A DNA stretch of 64,000 nt from Apricaphanius iberus (Eukaryota; Chordata; Actinopteri; Cyprinodontiformes; Aphaniidae). Made by a program: the position numbers and the translations under genes. The notes below the pieces were generated by a model. It was not told where the DNA came from and searched no databases. It saw only the letters and a list, made by a program, of their open reading frames with translations. The stretch covers positions 62,001 through 126,000 of the forward strand of contig JAPXFQ010002625.1 in NCBI GenBank assembly GCA_028564705.1. Direction: 5' to 3'. Positions 13,235-27,700 of this stretch are shown in pieces (positions within the stretch are counted from its first letter, which is position 1; each line of letters starts with the position of its first letter).

Positions 13235-13445
13235 GCAGCATAAGGACAGCTGTTCTGTAAAAGGTAGCACACAATTTTTCCACCATTATTCAAAAATACC
13301 ACTGCATATTTCCCCGAACACAAAATTCCTTTATTTAAGCATGGTGGTAGCAGTATCATCCTGTGGGTATACTTCTCTTCAGCAGAGTTGATGGGAAGAT
13401 GAATGGAACTAAACACAAGACTGTCCTGGTTAAAAACATGTAAGC
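13235..13445 (+). mobile_element. Tc1-like transposon fragment
   Basis: 'acagctgttctgt' near the start resembles the untranslated leader of teleost Tc1 elements. The stretch then jumps to 'aagcatggtggtagcagtatcat' and 'gttgatgggaagatgaatgga', which in one frame gives KHGGSSIIL-like residues from the middle of Tc1 transposase. The join implies an internal deletion. No terminal repeats are visible and the frame is broken. Confidence 0.65.
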
Positions 13446-16400
13446 AGGTTAGGTTCTGATGAAAATTACCAAAGGTTTTTTGGTAACCATTTTAAATATT
13501 TCACAATTGTGTACACACTCCAAAAAAAAAGTCAAATGCAACTGAAAAGAAAATTGAAAATAAATAAATGAATAAATATCATCTTTTATTGAGACATCTT
13601 GTGCAGATCTCTCTGACATCCTTTGAGATAAAGAAGAACAAACAACGAAAAAGAATTGGAGGTAAACATGAGATAAACCTTTCTGTAAATTACAAGGCTT
13701 TGTGTTTACTATTCTGAGTTTTAACATGACATTTAGTTCAGCAGCATGCCAGCCTTCTGGTATTTGTTTTTCTTTTCTTTTAAAACGGAGAAAGGAGAAG
13801 AAAATACCACAGTTCACTGGAAACACACAGTGAAGAGAAGAAAGGCCATAATTACTGTTGAAAATGAAGCAAGGGAGTGAATCGCCTTCAGTTTCTCTCA
13901 TTTGCTCATCTTCGTTTGTTCTTTCACATGAGAGTGTGGTCAGCTCAGATCTTGTTTAGATGAACACATCAAGAGTTATTCCAGTAATGACTACATGCGC
14001 CTGGGCCAGGCATTTGGTAAAGTGCAGCTTTCTCTGAGGGTTTAGATCCACTCCTTTAAGTCAGTTGAAGCAAATCTTAATTGTGAGAACTTTGCAGCAA
14101 TTGCAACAATTACAAAACTGTAATGAGCTATGATTTTTATTTTGAATAGAATACCGTTAAAAAAATTATACTGTTACATTTTCTAGGCTATTATCCTTGC
14201 CCCCTTTGCAGATGTGATTTGAGCCTGCCATCTGGACACAGATGAAAATGTGTCCAGAGGAGTTTGTGCTCATCTCAAAGACACATGAACATAATAAGAG
14301 TGGATATCTAAAGAGTACCTATTATGAAAATTACAAACCGCTCTTATGTTTTTAAGCGGGACAACTTGTGGAATTGGTGCCTGCCAAATGTTTTTCCCCC
14401 TCATTGTATCATTGGTAAATAAGCTTGAAGTCTTTGAGTTTGGAAAGCCTCCTTACCATCGTCCAAATTTTCAGCTCCCAACACAGATTCTCTAGCTGAT
14501 TCAGGCCTGGAGTCTCTAGCTGGGCCACCATAAAATGTTAACCTTATGTCAGTCACATTTTATTTGGGATTAAACTTTCAATTTCTAAAGTTTCATAATA
14601 CCATAGTTATGATTCTATTATCCTTTTAAGTTGCACATTTTGCTCCTTTTACCTTATTTTCTTCTAAGGCTAACTGGTACAGAAATAGCCTGGATAAAGA
14701 TACTGTTATTGTTTAATTTCTAGTACAGTCAGAAATATTTTTTTCTTTTTTTTTTGGAAAGCTCAGAAACATTTTTGTACATTATTCGACCATATGACGC
14801 TCAGTGTCTCTGCTTTTAGGGGCTTTGGTGCTGCTCTTGTTTAGATACAAAGATATTTAAAGATAATTTGGGGACAGCTTTGATCAGATTGTCTCTCTGG
14901 TCTCCACCATATGTTTGCCTTGTCTGTGTATCTGTAAAAGTCTCTGCACAAACATGCTAAGATGCATGAGCATCATTGTTTTTCCCTCCAGGCCCGGCCT
15001 ACTGTTCTCAAGTGGATATCAAAGGGCTCCATTTACAGTTATCTCTGCTTGGCTGCGCCACGGAAGTAATCATTGCAGGTCAGGGGTCAGAGCTCTGAGC
15101 CCGGACAGGACCTCGACTGACTGACGTGGTACTTCAAAGGAAAGGGATCCTCTGACAGACTGTTGTTTTAGCCAGAAACTCTGGCTACCATAATCAGAAG
15201 AGTGGGAAGAGACTTTAAGAAAAAAAGAGCCAAAGAATGTGTAGAGGGACTTCTGTCTCTGAAGAGAAGTAAAGGAGAGAAAGACTACCTTCAAATAATT
15301 AGGGGCAACAAGATCAAAGAACAGGCTTGAGTTTGGTCTGCTTAACTCTGTAACACAGAAATGGAGCACAACAACAAAAAAAGCGTTACTTTATTCTATC
15401 CTGTTGTTATTTCTATGCTTGGTGAAACCCAAAACCATGTTAAACATAATGGAAAATATTTGAGGTCTTCTTTTATTAACCAGGGATAGCTTTGATGTTT
15501 GACGTCTTTATTTGTCTTAGAAGAAGAAAGAGAAATGCCCAAAATGGCATGCTAGCGATCTTCTTTTGGAGAGAACACACACGGGGGGAGGGGGGGTAGT
15601 AATGAATGATATGAGAGCAAACCAAGCTTGTTTATGCTATGTAATCAATTAAACATCATTACTAGCTCTTTCAAGAGTACCACGATGAAAGACTAGAAGG
15701 AAATGATCAAAGTGACAGCATTTTGTTTAAGCACTAAGCTGTCTCCGCTACTGTGTCCCAGGCCTTAGCAAGTGAACTTGCAACACAGCTAATGATATGT
15801 GACCAAAATTGGTTTTGCTGTGTTCTGTATTCTACACTACTGCATCAAAGGCTGATATGCTGGATGCATGTTACTGCATGCTGTTGTTACTTGACACTGC
15901 AAAAAGACAGCAACAAAAAAAAAATCTAAGAAATCAAAAAGATAAAAGACTTTAAATAAATAGCTCCATAGGAAAAACATGCTAATTTTTCCCTTTGCTG
16001 TCTTCGGAAGTATTTTCAGCATAAAGATCAAATTGTATTGACTGCTACAAGCTGCTGCATAAAGTCTCTCTTGTTTGACATTACTGTAAAGCTGGAAAAT
16101 AAATAGGTTTTTGGGATAGTGATGGAGTGTTTTTACCCATGTAAGAAAGTCCAAAACAGCATTCCAGACAAAAACCACAGACCATCTCAAGACTACATGT
16201 TCAGCAGCCTAAGGGCACTTCAAATGCAGTCTGAAAAGGAGCCTCTTCAGCTTTACTGGATGTAAAAACAGGTAGAGTGAGTTTTTCATGGACATCCTGT
16301 CATGGGAGAAGGGCAAGGGTGTAGCGACATCACAGCAGGATTTAAAGGAAGTCAGCATTTCAGGGTGGTCAGCTGGAAAGTTCAGGAGGTCAAATGAACC

Positions 16401-17151
16401 GTGATGGCTACATGATCCAGCTGTTATCTCGCATCCTTGTTGGATTTGGTTTTTCTACCTGGCAAGAGACTATCAGTTCTTGTAACATTGTATGTAAAGT
16501 AAAGTTGCACAGTTCCAGCTCTTTCTCATATCTGAATTGTGGGCAGACGAAATAAACATGTTTTATTTTAATTAGTCATTAAGAGAAACAGTTGGCCCAG
16601 CTAGATTTAAAATTGTCAAATGATTATTTAGTTTAGCTGGTAAAGGGCTTCACTTAAAAAAACAAAAAGATAACTTTTTTGGGGTTTTTTTTGTGAATCA
16701 GTGTTTTTCAGACTAAAACTTTTTGCATTGTGCTTGTACAGTGCTTGCATAAAGCATCAGTAATAATTCTAGTTAAAATAATCTTTATAACCTCTGTTTC
16801 TAAGATGTTATAAATGAAGTCCATTATTGGGTAAAATAGAAATTCACCCTTCCTGTTAACTTGTGGTATTTACAATAAATTCCTACTCTGACTGACTGAT
16901 CAGTCCCCTTGGATGACTCCTCTCCTGATAACTTCAGCTTTTCATAAGTTGCCACTTTCAAACAGATACACATAAAATGAACTCTTGGGATTTTTGTGTC
17001 CATCAGAGAAACAAGAGCTGAGCTTGTCACATGCCCTGATCCCACCTTTACAGCTTGCAGTTGCGTTACATTAAGGTACACAAAGCTGTCTGTTTTTGAG
17101 TGAAGCTCAGCAAAACTTCCTTTATGATTTTTCATGCCTTAGAGATGTTTC

Positions 17152-17153
<2 letters not shown>
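13446..17153. other. Intergenic, no gene seen
   Basis: AT-rich sequence. The longest frame (150 aa, minus, 13449-13901) is built from low-complexity Phe/Ser-rich stretches and has no domain I recognise. A more GC-rich block at about 14985-15125 could be a conserved noncoding element, but only a cross-species alignment could show that. Confidence 0.5.

Positions 17154-17224
<71 letters not shown>
17154..17224. repeat. (AT)n microsatellite
   Basis: An uninterrupted alternating A/T run of about 70 bp. It is self-complementary and could form cruciforms, and is likely to vary in length between individuals. Confidence 0.97.
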
Positions 17225-17227
<3 letters not shown>

Positions 17228-20200
17228 ATTTTGCTTTTCTAAGCACTTTATCTTTGCATTTACAATCAGATTACCACATTACCTAAGATGCAGAACTTGA
17301 GGGTTTCCAAAAAGCATTTGTCATGAGAGACCATTATTCTTTGTAATCTCAGAGTTGCCATTGGTAAACAGAAAAGCCTTTGGAGAGTAAAAGCTAGAAT
17401 TGATAAAGATAGAGGTGAAGGAACAAGATCAGAAATGCAAGTTCATCCTGTGAAAATAAATATCCCTTCTGACAAGTAAAGCACTCTTTCCAGTACTATC
17501 TCTGTTGATTTTGTTGTGAGAAGCTGGTAGATTCTCCTGGTAGCTGTGAAAGGCAAAGACGTCCCCTTTTTTACTCATCCTTAGTAAGGATGAATCCTAA
17601 ATTATGCAATATAATAACTTTTCTTTTGGCTTCTGAGAGATTGATAGTGTTTTGATAACTCCTAGTTTCCAACAAGTTTTAATTACTGCAGACAGAATGC
17701 TCATCTGATACTTATTGCTGTTGCATTGAGAAGTATGGCTCATTTTCTCTGAATGATTATTGATTGATTGTTATACAATAATACCAAGTTTAGCTTGGTT
17801 TATCAATGCTACAAAGATGATCAGTTTGTCTAATGCAAAACGCGAAGTCAGGCCCGATAATTTGGTTGCCCATCAAACAGTAGTTCTGCAAGACTTTGGT
17901 TTGTTCCTGGTCTCTAAGAGAGAGTGTCATCAAAGCATATGAGAAGAGACATTTGATTCCAAAGCCTAAGCGGTGTTCTGTTTGGTTTGTAACAGTTCAC
18001 ATACTGCTGAATCAAAAAATCTTTTTGATTAGTGTCAGACTCGGCATCAATGACGTCCCATCCGACAGAATCACACGCTTCCCGCTCTTCAGCACAAAGG
18101 GGCAGAACAACAATATTATGGTCTCCACTCAGAGCCTGATCCCCACCAGTAAAAACATTTCTGTGAGAGTGAGCTTGACCAACCTCTTCTCTCATATAAA
18201 AACACAAAGCTGAGCATATTCTGACAGCTGCTGCCTGGGTACCCTGTGAACAGAAGGACAACATTAAAGATTTTGACCTTTAGAACAATAAAATGCCATC
18301 ATCAAATACTCTCCTGAGAAAGGCTGCTGACCCACAGATCCATGTGTCTGCTTGACGTAATTCTTATTAAACTCTGGGGATCTCTAGGATGAGTTTTATT
18401 CTAACAAAGCCACAGATAGGGTCAATCTGGTGCACTTGGAACACATGCAAAAGATTTTACAACTGAAGCTTGGTTTCAGAACCAGTCTGAACCATGCATG
18501 GGTTTCACCCCAACATTTGACAGGCATATATAACACAAATGTACATTAAAGCAAAAGGTCAGAGTCTATCTAGGTTACCTGCTTACTCACAATTTTTTTT
18601 TTGGAAAAACATAGAGAAGCATCCTGTGAAATACACAACATAATTTGTTTCAGTAAACAAGAAACAAAAATATTAATTTGTCGTACGTATATAGAGAAAG
18701 GTCCTTATTCAGTTTATGCACATTTTGAACAAAGTTTTTGTGGAAAGGAAAAATAAAAAACATTACAAACTTGCCACTTAATCATAAAGTGAAGTGGGCT
18801 GTAAAATGCAAGCCCTGGTTGTCAGCAGATAAATGTATAAAGAAAAGTATTATGATGTAAATATTTCTAAGCAGAGTCATTTAATCAATTGGTTCCATGT
18901 TAGTAAATGCATTTAGGGAATATGTCAGGTAGAGATCATCAAAATGTTTATATAAATGTTATTGATTTGATCAGTAGGCACTCTGAGGTCATTCTCTTTT
19001 GTTCTGTGGTGTGTTTTGTTAACCTTGGGGGACTAGACATTGTGACGGTGTAGGAGGAAGTGAGGAGGACAATATTGAATTACTTGATATCATAAGCTTG
19101 GAGTACTAAAATGGTGTGAAAAGTTTAAGCTTTGCCCAGCAAACAGAGCCTATATCATTACCCTGCCCGATTTGGACTGGCCCTTTCACTGATGACACAG
19201 GATTTCTCAACGGGATCTGTAGTTCAGAAACCAGACCTGAGGACACGAAGTTTTGGCGGCAACAGTATGCAGCACAGCTAGATAGCTGTGGTCAGCCTGA
19301 AAATGGAGATTTAAACTGCTCCGTCAGCAATTTTGCACCCAGACGCAGACGTATTGAGAAATACGTTTTTCATTTATACTTCACCGTTAGTTTCACAGCG
19401 TTGCAAAGTTAGTCCCCACCAGGACAGCAGGGGTTGCTAACTTTTTCTGGCAAATCTGCCTATACCATTGCAGTTTAAACTAGAATTTATTTTCTTCAGC
19501 TTCTAAACACATTCCACCTCAAGGAGCAATGCCGACTGAAATTATGTTTTGATTCAGCTGGAAAGCTTTTAACTAGAAGTTCCACTCATAGAAGGACAGA
19601 CCTTGTGTTGACAAATAATGGCGTTGCTTCTATCTGTTTTGATGTAGACGGCCTGGTAATTACCCGTTCGGAAGGGGCACTGGAGAAGTCTGTGTTTTTT
19701 TGCCCCACAGTAGAGTCCCTCTCTGAAGGCTGAAGACGACACTGAATAGGCTAAATCCATGGGATTCAGCGTGGAGCCCTCCCATTAGAGCTTGGCAACC
19801 AGTGTCTTGCTGACTTTGATGTAGACGGAAGAATTGGACCTCCATGTCAACATCCCAGGAGGTTGGAACAATGGTGTTGTGTAGTTCAGCCAAGAAGTGG
19901 GTTTAGTCATTACATCTAAGAATGGATGCCAGCCATATTGATTAATTTGCTCTCATAAGTAAGTGAATTAAAAATTTACCTGCACTAAAGTCAGCGGTTC
20001 GTGGATTACTCGGTTGTGTGAATCAACTCTTGAAATTATAACAACGAGCAAACCTTTAGCAAAATATTTTGTTTTAATTGTTATACTTTCCCAAAGTTGG
20101 ACATACATGAAGCTCTCGATCACAAAGGAAGAATTGTTGTCACTGGCCACCCTTAAATTCTGTTTCTCTGCAGTTACAATAAGTTTCTGTTGCACCCTAT

Positions 20201-23159
20201 GGCTGTCTGTTATACTTAATTGTTAATTTTTGAGTTAAGCTCTGCAAGACACTATATTTTATTTGACACTCATTTTGATTTGTGCTGTGCTTCATTTAGT
20301 AACCTTTCGTTTGTGCCACCTTAGCATTTTCATTCTTGATCAGAATCCAAAATGAAGAACCTCTGGACTTCTAATCCCAGATCAAAAGAGAGCATGGCTG
20401 TTGAGATACTTAAAAGTTATCATGGTGGGTTTGTAGATCCAGTGCTGTCCTCTGTGGCTAAGATGTGGCTAAGACAAATAGATTGTCGAGAAAATAGAGA
20501 TACTACTGGTCCAGTGAGAAAATGACATTACATAGACTCAGCAGGTGCCATTTCTTGTCTTGCAGTTGTTGAAATAAATACAGACAGTTTCTTTCTTTAA
20601 AACCTTCTCACGTTTCCATTTTAATTTTAACTCTTAAATAGATCAAATAGATCCATATTAGACCATAAAACAAGGTGTATGCTCCATTCAAATTTAAAAT
20701 AGGTGAATAAAGAGCAATCCAGGTTGGTAGTCATTGCTTCCAGTTCCATCTCCGGGCATTATGCCGGAAAATAGTTTAACTTTACCGTTTAAAATCCAAT
20801 TAAACAACCCTCTATGAGAGCTTTATTTTTCCACTGTATCTGGGAAATGCTAAAAGTGAAAGTCTGCACCTCTTTTAATTAAATATTTCTACTACAGCTG
20901 TTGAATTTTATCTATCTATCTATCTATCTATCTAAAGTACTTCGATCTCAATTATGGTTGGCGAAAATCTTGTGAAATTGACTTTCAAATAAACAGAATA
21001 ATAGATTTCCAGATAAATTTAGTGTAGTCTTGTATTTAAACTGATTTTGTTGTGTTTTAGATATTTCAGTATATCCGCTACTTTAAGTTAGAGTTAACTT
21101 TATATTTTGTCAAAAAGAGAATAATTTTATTAGGTTAATCTTAGATATAAAGTGAATAAACGGATAACTCCAATTCAAAGCTTTTCCATCAAATGCAGTC
21201 AGTGAAACAGAATTGATCACATATGAAGTTGGTAATGGATGACTCAAAATACGTTTCTGAACATGATCAACATTCCTGTGGGTTTTTGCACTGAACAAGA
21301 GATCAGAGGAGATGAAGCGAAATGTGGCCCATCTGAGCGGTCTCCAAACGTAAGTTTGTGATATATCAAGGTGAAAGTCGGACCTGTCCCTTTGATATGG
21401 CAGGAAAAACAACCTTAGGGGGTAAAAATATGAGCCACAAGCTCAAAACAAAAAAGGGCACGCAAAAAAATTATTCTAGATAAAATAGAAAATGTTTTTC
21501 TTATCTCCGTTCTCATGCTTAGATACTGATGTTTTACTTTCACTCACACGAGTGATGAAACATGCCTTTGATCTTACATAACTCTGCATTTGCATAACTG
21601 GCAAACAGGACTGCAAAGCAAAGATGCCAGCTGGGTCCACTTGCTCCTCAAACCCTCTGTCTTTGTCAACATGTTAAACTTTACAGGACTCTCAAGGAAG
21701 TGGTGTTGACAGTCTCGATTTGAGGTCAAGAGGGGCTGGGGGTCAAGCACTTTCTGCTGACATGAAAGCACATCGGAGCACACCTTGCTCTCAAAGTCTG
21801 TTGTCGACCCCACAGACCATCTGTACCTACATAATCTGGGGTTCATCGGGCCCAAACAAAAACCATGTGTTAATTACCTTTGAAGGTGCAACGACTTCAG
21901 GGCCACAGCTGATCTTCATCTTGTTTCAAAGGTAAAGCCAGAGAACAGGTTACGCTTCAGACACGTTACAGTTGTCCTTTCCCAGCGGTAACCTGGCTGT
22001 TAAGCAATCTCTTTAAGAAGATAAGCTTTCTGCTCAGTTTCCCTGATAGCAGGTAACTTCTTCATTCCTTCTCTGAGGAACTCCCTAAAAATAGTATTTC
22101 AAAGATACATTTCAAACACAAGATGCACCCTGCTACACCTGCACACCAGATGTGACAATTTTCTCTTTGTGAGAAATCAAGTTTTCCTCCTAATGTTTTC
22201 CTTTTCTTTCCATGCCTGACATTGTGATTTTTCCATCATAATAACATTTAAGGTATTCAATTTATCATCTTTGTTGTTTTAAAAGAAAAAACCCACAACA
22301 AATGTACTATTCAATATTAAAAATGTATTTGTAAAGTTCTTTATAAACCTTTGTTTTTAATGTAGCTCACAGAAGATTCCAGGCATGTGATGAGCATAAC
22401 TTGATAGACATAGCAGAAGATGCTGGTGGCAGTCAGCTCATTAGTCATGACAAAAACATGATGAGGTGTCCGCCTCATGACTTTTTCTTCCCTCTGTGAG
22501 TTAAGGTTGAGTAACGCCTTTTTCTCTAACCACAAATGACCACCTTCCTCAGGACAAAGAAGAAAAGAAAGTGGGCGTTGTACATTCCCAAACAGATAGG
22601 TTAAATTGCTTTGAATAAGTATACCTATAGGTGACCTCAAACCAGAGACTGAATATTTGTGGTGATGACACATGCTTTTAAAAGAAACATGTGGATTTGT
22701 AGGAAGTGGTTTCAATATGTATGTTTGTTTTCTACTTAGATCCAACAATACCTACCTGCATTTGTAAGAAGATTATCTCTCACATGAACACATCAAAGAC
22801 TATGTTGGCTATGGTTCAAGCTGACTTGTTTCCTACAATTGGTAGTCCTTAAGCGTGACAGAGCCTGACCGGTTACCATGTGATTAGAAACTGAAAAGGA
22901 ACTTTTTTTCTCTCTCTAATCAACAAGTTCAATAAACATATCTGGTCAAGTCAGTCACAATTGGAGGTGGTTAAAAATATTTTTGAATCCCAAAGGAAAA
23001 TGAAGCATTGTTTAAGTTCATACTATTCAATTCTTCAAAGAATTGTTGTAAATGCTGAAGCTGTTGGCAGGAAGTATCTCATGTAGCATTCTGTGTTGCA
23101 ACAAAACTGAAGAAGCCTCCGACTAAAGACACTGTTGTTTTAAGATGGTCTCATTAAGA
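17225..23159. other. Intergenic, no gene seen
   Basis: Scattered frames of up to 135 aa on both strands carry no recognisable domain. The 116-aa minus frame at 17914-18264 and the 98-aa plus frame at 19116-19412 were checked and not supported. The only clear repeat is the tetranucleotide at 20910. Confidence 0.5.
20910..20934. repeat. (TATC)n microsatellite
   Basis: Six copies of the tetranucleotide. The same unit is far longer at 51141-51209. Confidence 0.95.
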
Positions 23160-24345
23160 CGATTTTGAGGGTGGGATTTGTGTTTTTTGATTTTATGAAG
23201 ATTATTTGTCTTTGCATCATCATCTCCAGTGGTTCTATAGTCATCCTCAGAACAGAACAAGCCTTCTTAATCCGGTTGTTGAGCCTTTTTAAGTCCCTGG
23301 GTCTGATGCTGCTACCCCAAGAGATCTGGTTAAAAAGATTACACTCTCCCCAACAGATCTATAGAAGACCTGCAGTATCTTGCTGCGAACCATGAAGAAC
23401 CTAATGTTCATCCAGAAGTCCCGTCTGCTCTGTCCCTTCTTGTAGACGGCTTCACTGTTCAGCCTCCAGTCTGTTGTCCACGTGGACTCTGAGGTATTTA
23501 TACACCTCAGCCACCTCAAATTCTTCTTCCATGACAGAAACAGTGCTTGACCTAAACGCGTTTCTTCTTAAATCTATAATAAAATCAGTTGTTTTGTTCA
23601 CATTCAAGGCAAGATAATTGTTTCAAGACAATGCCACAAAAATGCCCACCGGCTCTCTATAGGCCTACTCATCTTCCTTTCTATCTCTGATACAACTAAC
23701 GAGTCAACAGATTTTTTTTTCTGCAGATGACAAGCTTCTGACTTATACCTGATGTCTGAGATGTATAGAGTGAAAACAAATGGTGAGAATACAGTTCCCT
23801 GTGGTGCTCCTGTGCTGCTGACCACCTGCTTTGAAACACAATCCTTCAATCTCACAAACTGTGGTCTGTCAATTAGTCTTTGATCCAGGCAATTGTTGAG
23901 CGCTCCACCTGTGTCTTCTGGAGTCTCTGACAAAGCAAATCTGGCTGAATTGTGTTAAATGCACTGGATAAATCAAATAACATTAACCTAACAGTGCTGC
24001 CTGCTTTGTACAGGTGACAGTGGGTTGGTTGAAGCAGGATGATGATGGCATCTTTAGCTCCAACTCCACAGCGATAAGCAAACCGAAGGGTGTCCTGATA
24101 TGTTCTAGTTTGCCTACTCAGCTGGGCCAGCAGGAGTTTCACAAGGACCTTCATTGTGTGGGATGTCATGGCAGCAGGTCTATAATAATTGATGACTGAT
24201 GGGTGAGTTTTCTTTAGTACTGGAATAAGGCAGTATTTCTTCCACAACAGTGGAACGTTCTTCTTGGTGAGTCTCAGTTGGAAGAGGTTCCACTGGGCTG
24301 CTCTGCACAGGTCTTCAGAACTCCTTCAGTTTTTTACTTCAGTAA
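23160..24345 (-). mobile_element. L2/CR1-like LINE reverse transcriptase, decayed
   Basis: Read on the minus strand from about 24345 down, successive frames give WKKYCLIPVLKKTHPS, NYYRPAAMTS, LMLFDLSSAFNTIQPDLL, a SSTGAPQGTVFSPFVFTLY block and, near 23230-23400, a KRLNNRIKKACSVL-like C-terminal segment. This is the usual order of reverse transcriptase motifs plus thumb in jockey-superfamily LINEs. The expected FADD-type catalytic box after the APQG block is not intact. Stops and at least one frameshift split it, so it is dead. The 5' end is truncated close to the MITE at 24403. Confidence 0.85.
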
Positions 24346-24402
24346 ATACCAAACTTTCCAGTGTTTTAAAGTATACAATGCAGAGAAATACAAGGTTATT
24401 AG

Positions 24403-24752
24403 TAGGGATGCACCCATACCAACACTGGTTTTGGGTATTGGGGCCGATACTGTTCAAATGTGCTTGTATCAGTATCAGATAGTTAACCGATACGATGAAC
24501 CAATAATTAAAATGTGGAAAATCTGCAAGAATTTCACAGAATTTTTTTCATTTTCAATTGAAATTTTTGTTTTTTTGGTCATTTTTATTTTATTTAATTC
24601 ATTATTAAATTAATGATTAATTATTTGTCATAACAAGCAGAGAAGAAAATAAAACATGTCTTCCAATTCATTGCTTTTTTTCTGGCAAATCTTCAGATAC
24701 AAGAATCATTATCATATTGGTTTGAAAAAAATGGTATATTGTTGCATCCCTA
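24403..24752. mobile_element. Nonautonomous hAT-like MITE, copy 2
   Basis: The element starts TAGGGATGCACC and ends TTGCATCCCTA, giving clear terminal inverted repeats. The flanks are GTTATTAG (24395-24402) and GTTATTAC (24753-24760), a target duplication matching at 7 of 8 positions. The interior shares 'ttaaaatgtggaaa' and 'gcaagaatttcacagaat' with copies 1 and 3. It is about 350 bp, with no coding capacity. Confidence 0.85.
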
Positions 24753-24760
24753 GTTATTAC

Positions 24761-27700
24761 CTGCCTTTGCTCTGGCTCATTATTTGGATTAATAAATGTG
24801 CCTATTAGCAAATACAACTTATTTAAATGATGGGACTGAAAGAGGGCTAAGTTGATTCACCAAAGTCACAACTTCATTTATACATGAAAATAATTGCAAG
24901 TGATCAAGAGCCCTTGTTTCTTCATGGTTCTTTGTCTTCCATGTCACCACATCTAAGTTGTATTTACTTTGCAAATATTTAATACCCCAAAATGTATTCT
25001 GAGTACCACTAAAGGCACCTCAAATGTCACCAGTGACATTGCAGTAGTTTAAAAGGCACTACTTGCATTTAGAGACTGATGCTTACAGTAAATAGAGCTA
25101 CGTAACATTTCTGATCAGTTTTTTCCCCTTGCCTTGTGCTAAGTGCTAATTTGAAATACTTAAATCAGCTTAAGATGTCAAAATAAAAACTATAAAAACT
25201 CAAAATAAAACTTTATTTTATTTAAATAAAACCAGATTTTCTAAACATTGACTCCGTTTGAGCAGTCAGATAAAATAGCTAGATTGAAATTGGAAGTGGT
25301 TATAATCATTGGCTACAATCAGTATGAAGTATGGTAAATGTAAAAAATATACTGCCTTTGCTGTTTAGATTTTTTTCCGAAGATTGTAGTTTTTATTCCA
25401 CAGATAACAGTCCTGTGAAGATGATCCTAAGCAGGGTGCAAGAGGATTGACAACTGAAGTTATTACAAACGCCCAGCCGCAGTGACATTTCCTTGGGTTT
25501 TTCCAAAAGCAACCACTTGGATGCCACACAGACTAATGTCTTAGATGTGTCTTTTTTTCTACTAAAGCTGTAAAAACTCAAATTATGACTTCATGTTCTT
25601 GGCAAAAAAAGTTCCCAGGCTGGGAAGAGCTCATGGAAAATAATCAAGTGGCAAGGCAATGTCATTCCGATGAAAGACAGCTTGTCAGACAGCTGGCGAC
25701 ATTGGGTGCTCTTTGGCATCAGCCACAGCCCACTGTGCACCAAAATGTGACATCAAAGCAGGTATGAGGCCAGGCCAAGATGCTGGCACTGATCATTGTC
25801 TTTTGTAGTTACAGTAGCCTCGTCATCCTGGTGAGGGGATAAAAGCAAACCCCTGAGTGTCAAAACTAATGAGGACCTTACCATGAGATGATGGTGTTAC
25901 AGTGGTACAATAACAGAAGAGTACTATGTGCCAAAATCAATGAAAATCATTTTTTTTCCCAAATCATTTTCTTTTACTGATACCTTTATCCTTTTCAACA
26001 GTTTTAATCTATGTTTATTCATCTGTGTTTTTGACTTTTTTAGATTCACATTGTATGTCAACAGTACCAAAACAAAATCATAAAAAATAATAGGAAATAG
26101 TGTGTCTTTTGATTCTACAGCTTAAAAACAGCTTCAAGTACAGCTCTCATAATTGAATAATGGGCATGTTTTACAGCAGGGTGTGGACTTCAAAGCAGCT
26201 TCCACATAGAGAATGGCAGGTTAAAGGACAGAAAGTGAGTAATGTGTTGTGGCTCTGCTGTGATGACCTGTAATAAGGGCTTTTCCATGTCCCATGGCAC
26301 ATGTGTGGCATAAATAAACATCTCTGAGATGAAGGAGCCAAATTCTCCTTCTTTCTTACTGGGGATGAGATTAGACACAGTGGCAGGAGGGCTGCCGCCT
26401 CTCCAGGGATAATAATAGCACATTTTAAAAGGTAATTGGTCTCTGTCATCTATTTTTCTCCTTAGTACCTGGCAGAGGGCATTGTAAAGGGTGATTCAGG
26501 GACCAAGCATGAATGGAAAAGTCCTCGAGGATGGTTGCACAGACTCTAGTGCGCCAGTATCTCCATCACACCCTGGTTCACCCCCAGTCATCCTGCAGCG
26601 TACTGACACATTCCTGCACACATGCATTCAAACACGCAAAACATGCATGTACCCCCTGCCCTGACAGACACACACATCCATCTTTGCTCAGGTGAAATAC
26701 ATGACTAAAATTTCTACATGCAGCAAATGCTACCTTTTCACCACCAACAACAAACTTTAAATGTACAAAACTAGTTAGTGTCAATGAGATCCCCAATTCT
26801 ATCTTAGAATTTTTTTTTTTATCAAATGGGGTATCATCTGCAACCAATAGACGTTCTCCTCTTACGAAATGAGAGCCTGCTCGACAGATGTCTCCTGCCT
26901 CTCTCTAACTCTGTCTCCCCCCACCCACCCCAGTTTACATGCACATCTTAGATGGCACCTCTTTACTTCAGTCAGGATCAAGGTTGTTTACTGATTCTCT
27001 GGGAAATATCAGGAACATGTGGTTAGGGAACATAAAAGGAGCTCCACTGTGCATTAACACCCAAAAGCATCAGTACATGTTGTTGTTTGGAGTTTCAAAC
27101 AAAGGCTCTAGCCCTAAAATTAAGGGGGACCTCCTGCTTCCGGAGGGTTGCCTCAAGGTGACGCAGAACAGAAGCTGTGGTTAGAAATGCTTCCTCAGAG
27201 ACATTATAACCCTGTACGTTTGTGAAATGGTACTCGTCAGTGATAAGACATATAAATATCTGATAAATAAAAATAAAAAAAATGAACGAGCATGAATTAG
27301 ATATACAGCTGGAAAATAAGATCAACAACAAATACATATCATTGTTTTTCACAGTATATATTTGTAATGGGCTTGTTGACATAAAATTCACAAGAAATGT
27401 GGATATAAATCCAAGTAATCCATGCAAACAAAGAAATGAACACCAACAGGTACATAAATTATCTGTGATTAAATGTATTTAGTACTCAGTAGACTAGGCT
27501 TTTTTTGGCAAACACTACTTTTGGATTTTTTCTGTATGGAGAAGAAAGTTACATATGTTTGCTCATTTGATTTTGACACATTCTTTGTCGGAAACTGTCT
27601 TTAAATGGACTCTTCCGTTCTTTCCATAGTTCTTTAACGGGAATAAATTTGGGTGGTTGACAGGTCTATTGTTGCAGCTTTGTTTCCTTTTCTCTATAAA

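Noticed and set aside
13449..13901. 150-aa minus-strand open frame
   Set aside because: Phe/Ser-rich low-complexity sequence, with no domain, no splice context and no nearby partner exons.
17914..18264. 116-aa minus-strand frame
   Set aside because: No recognisable domain, no splice signals giving a longer protein, and composition unlike the real coding exons in this window.
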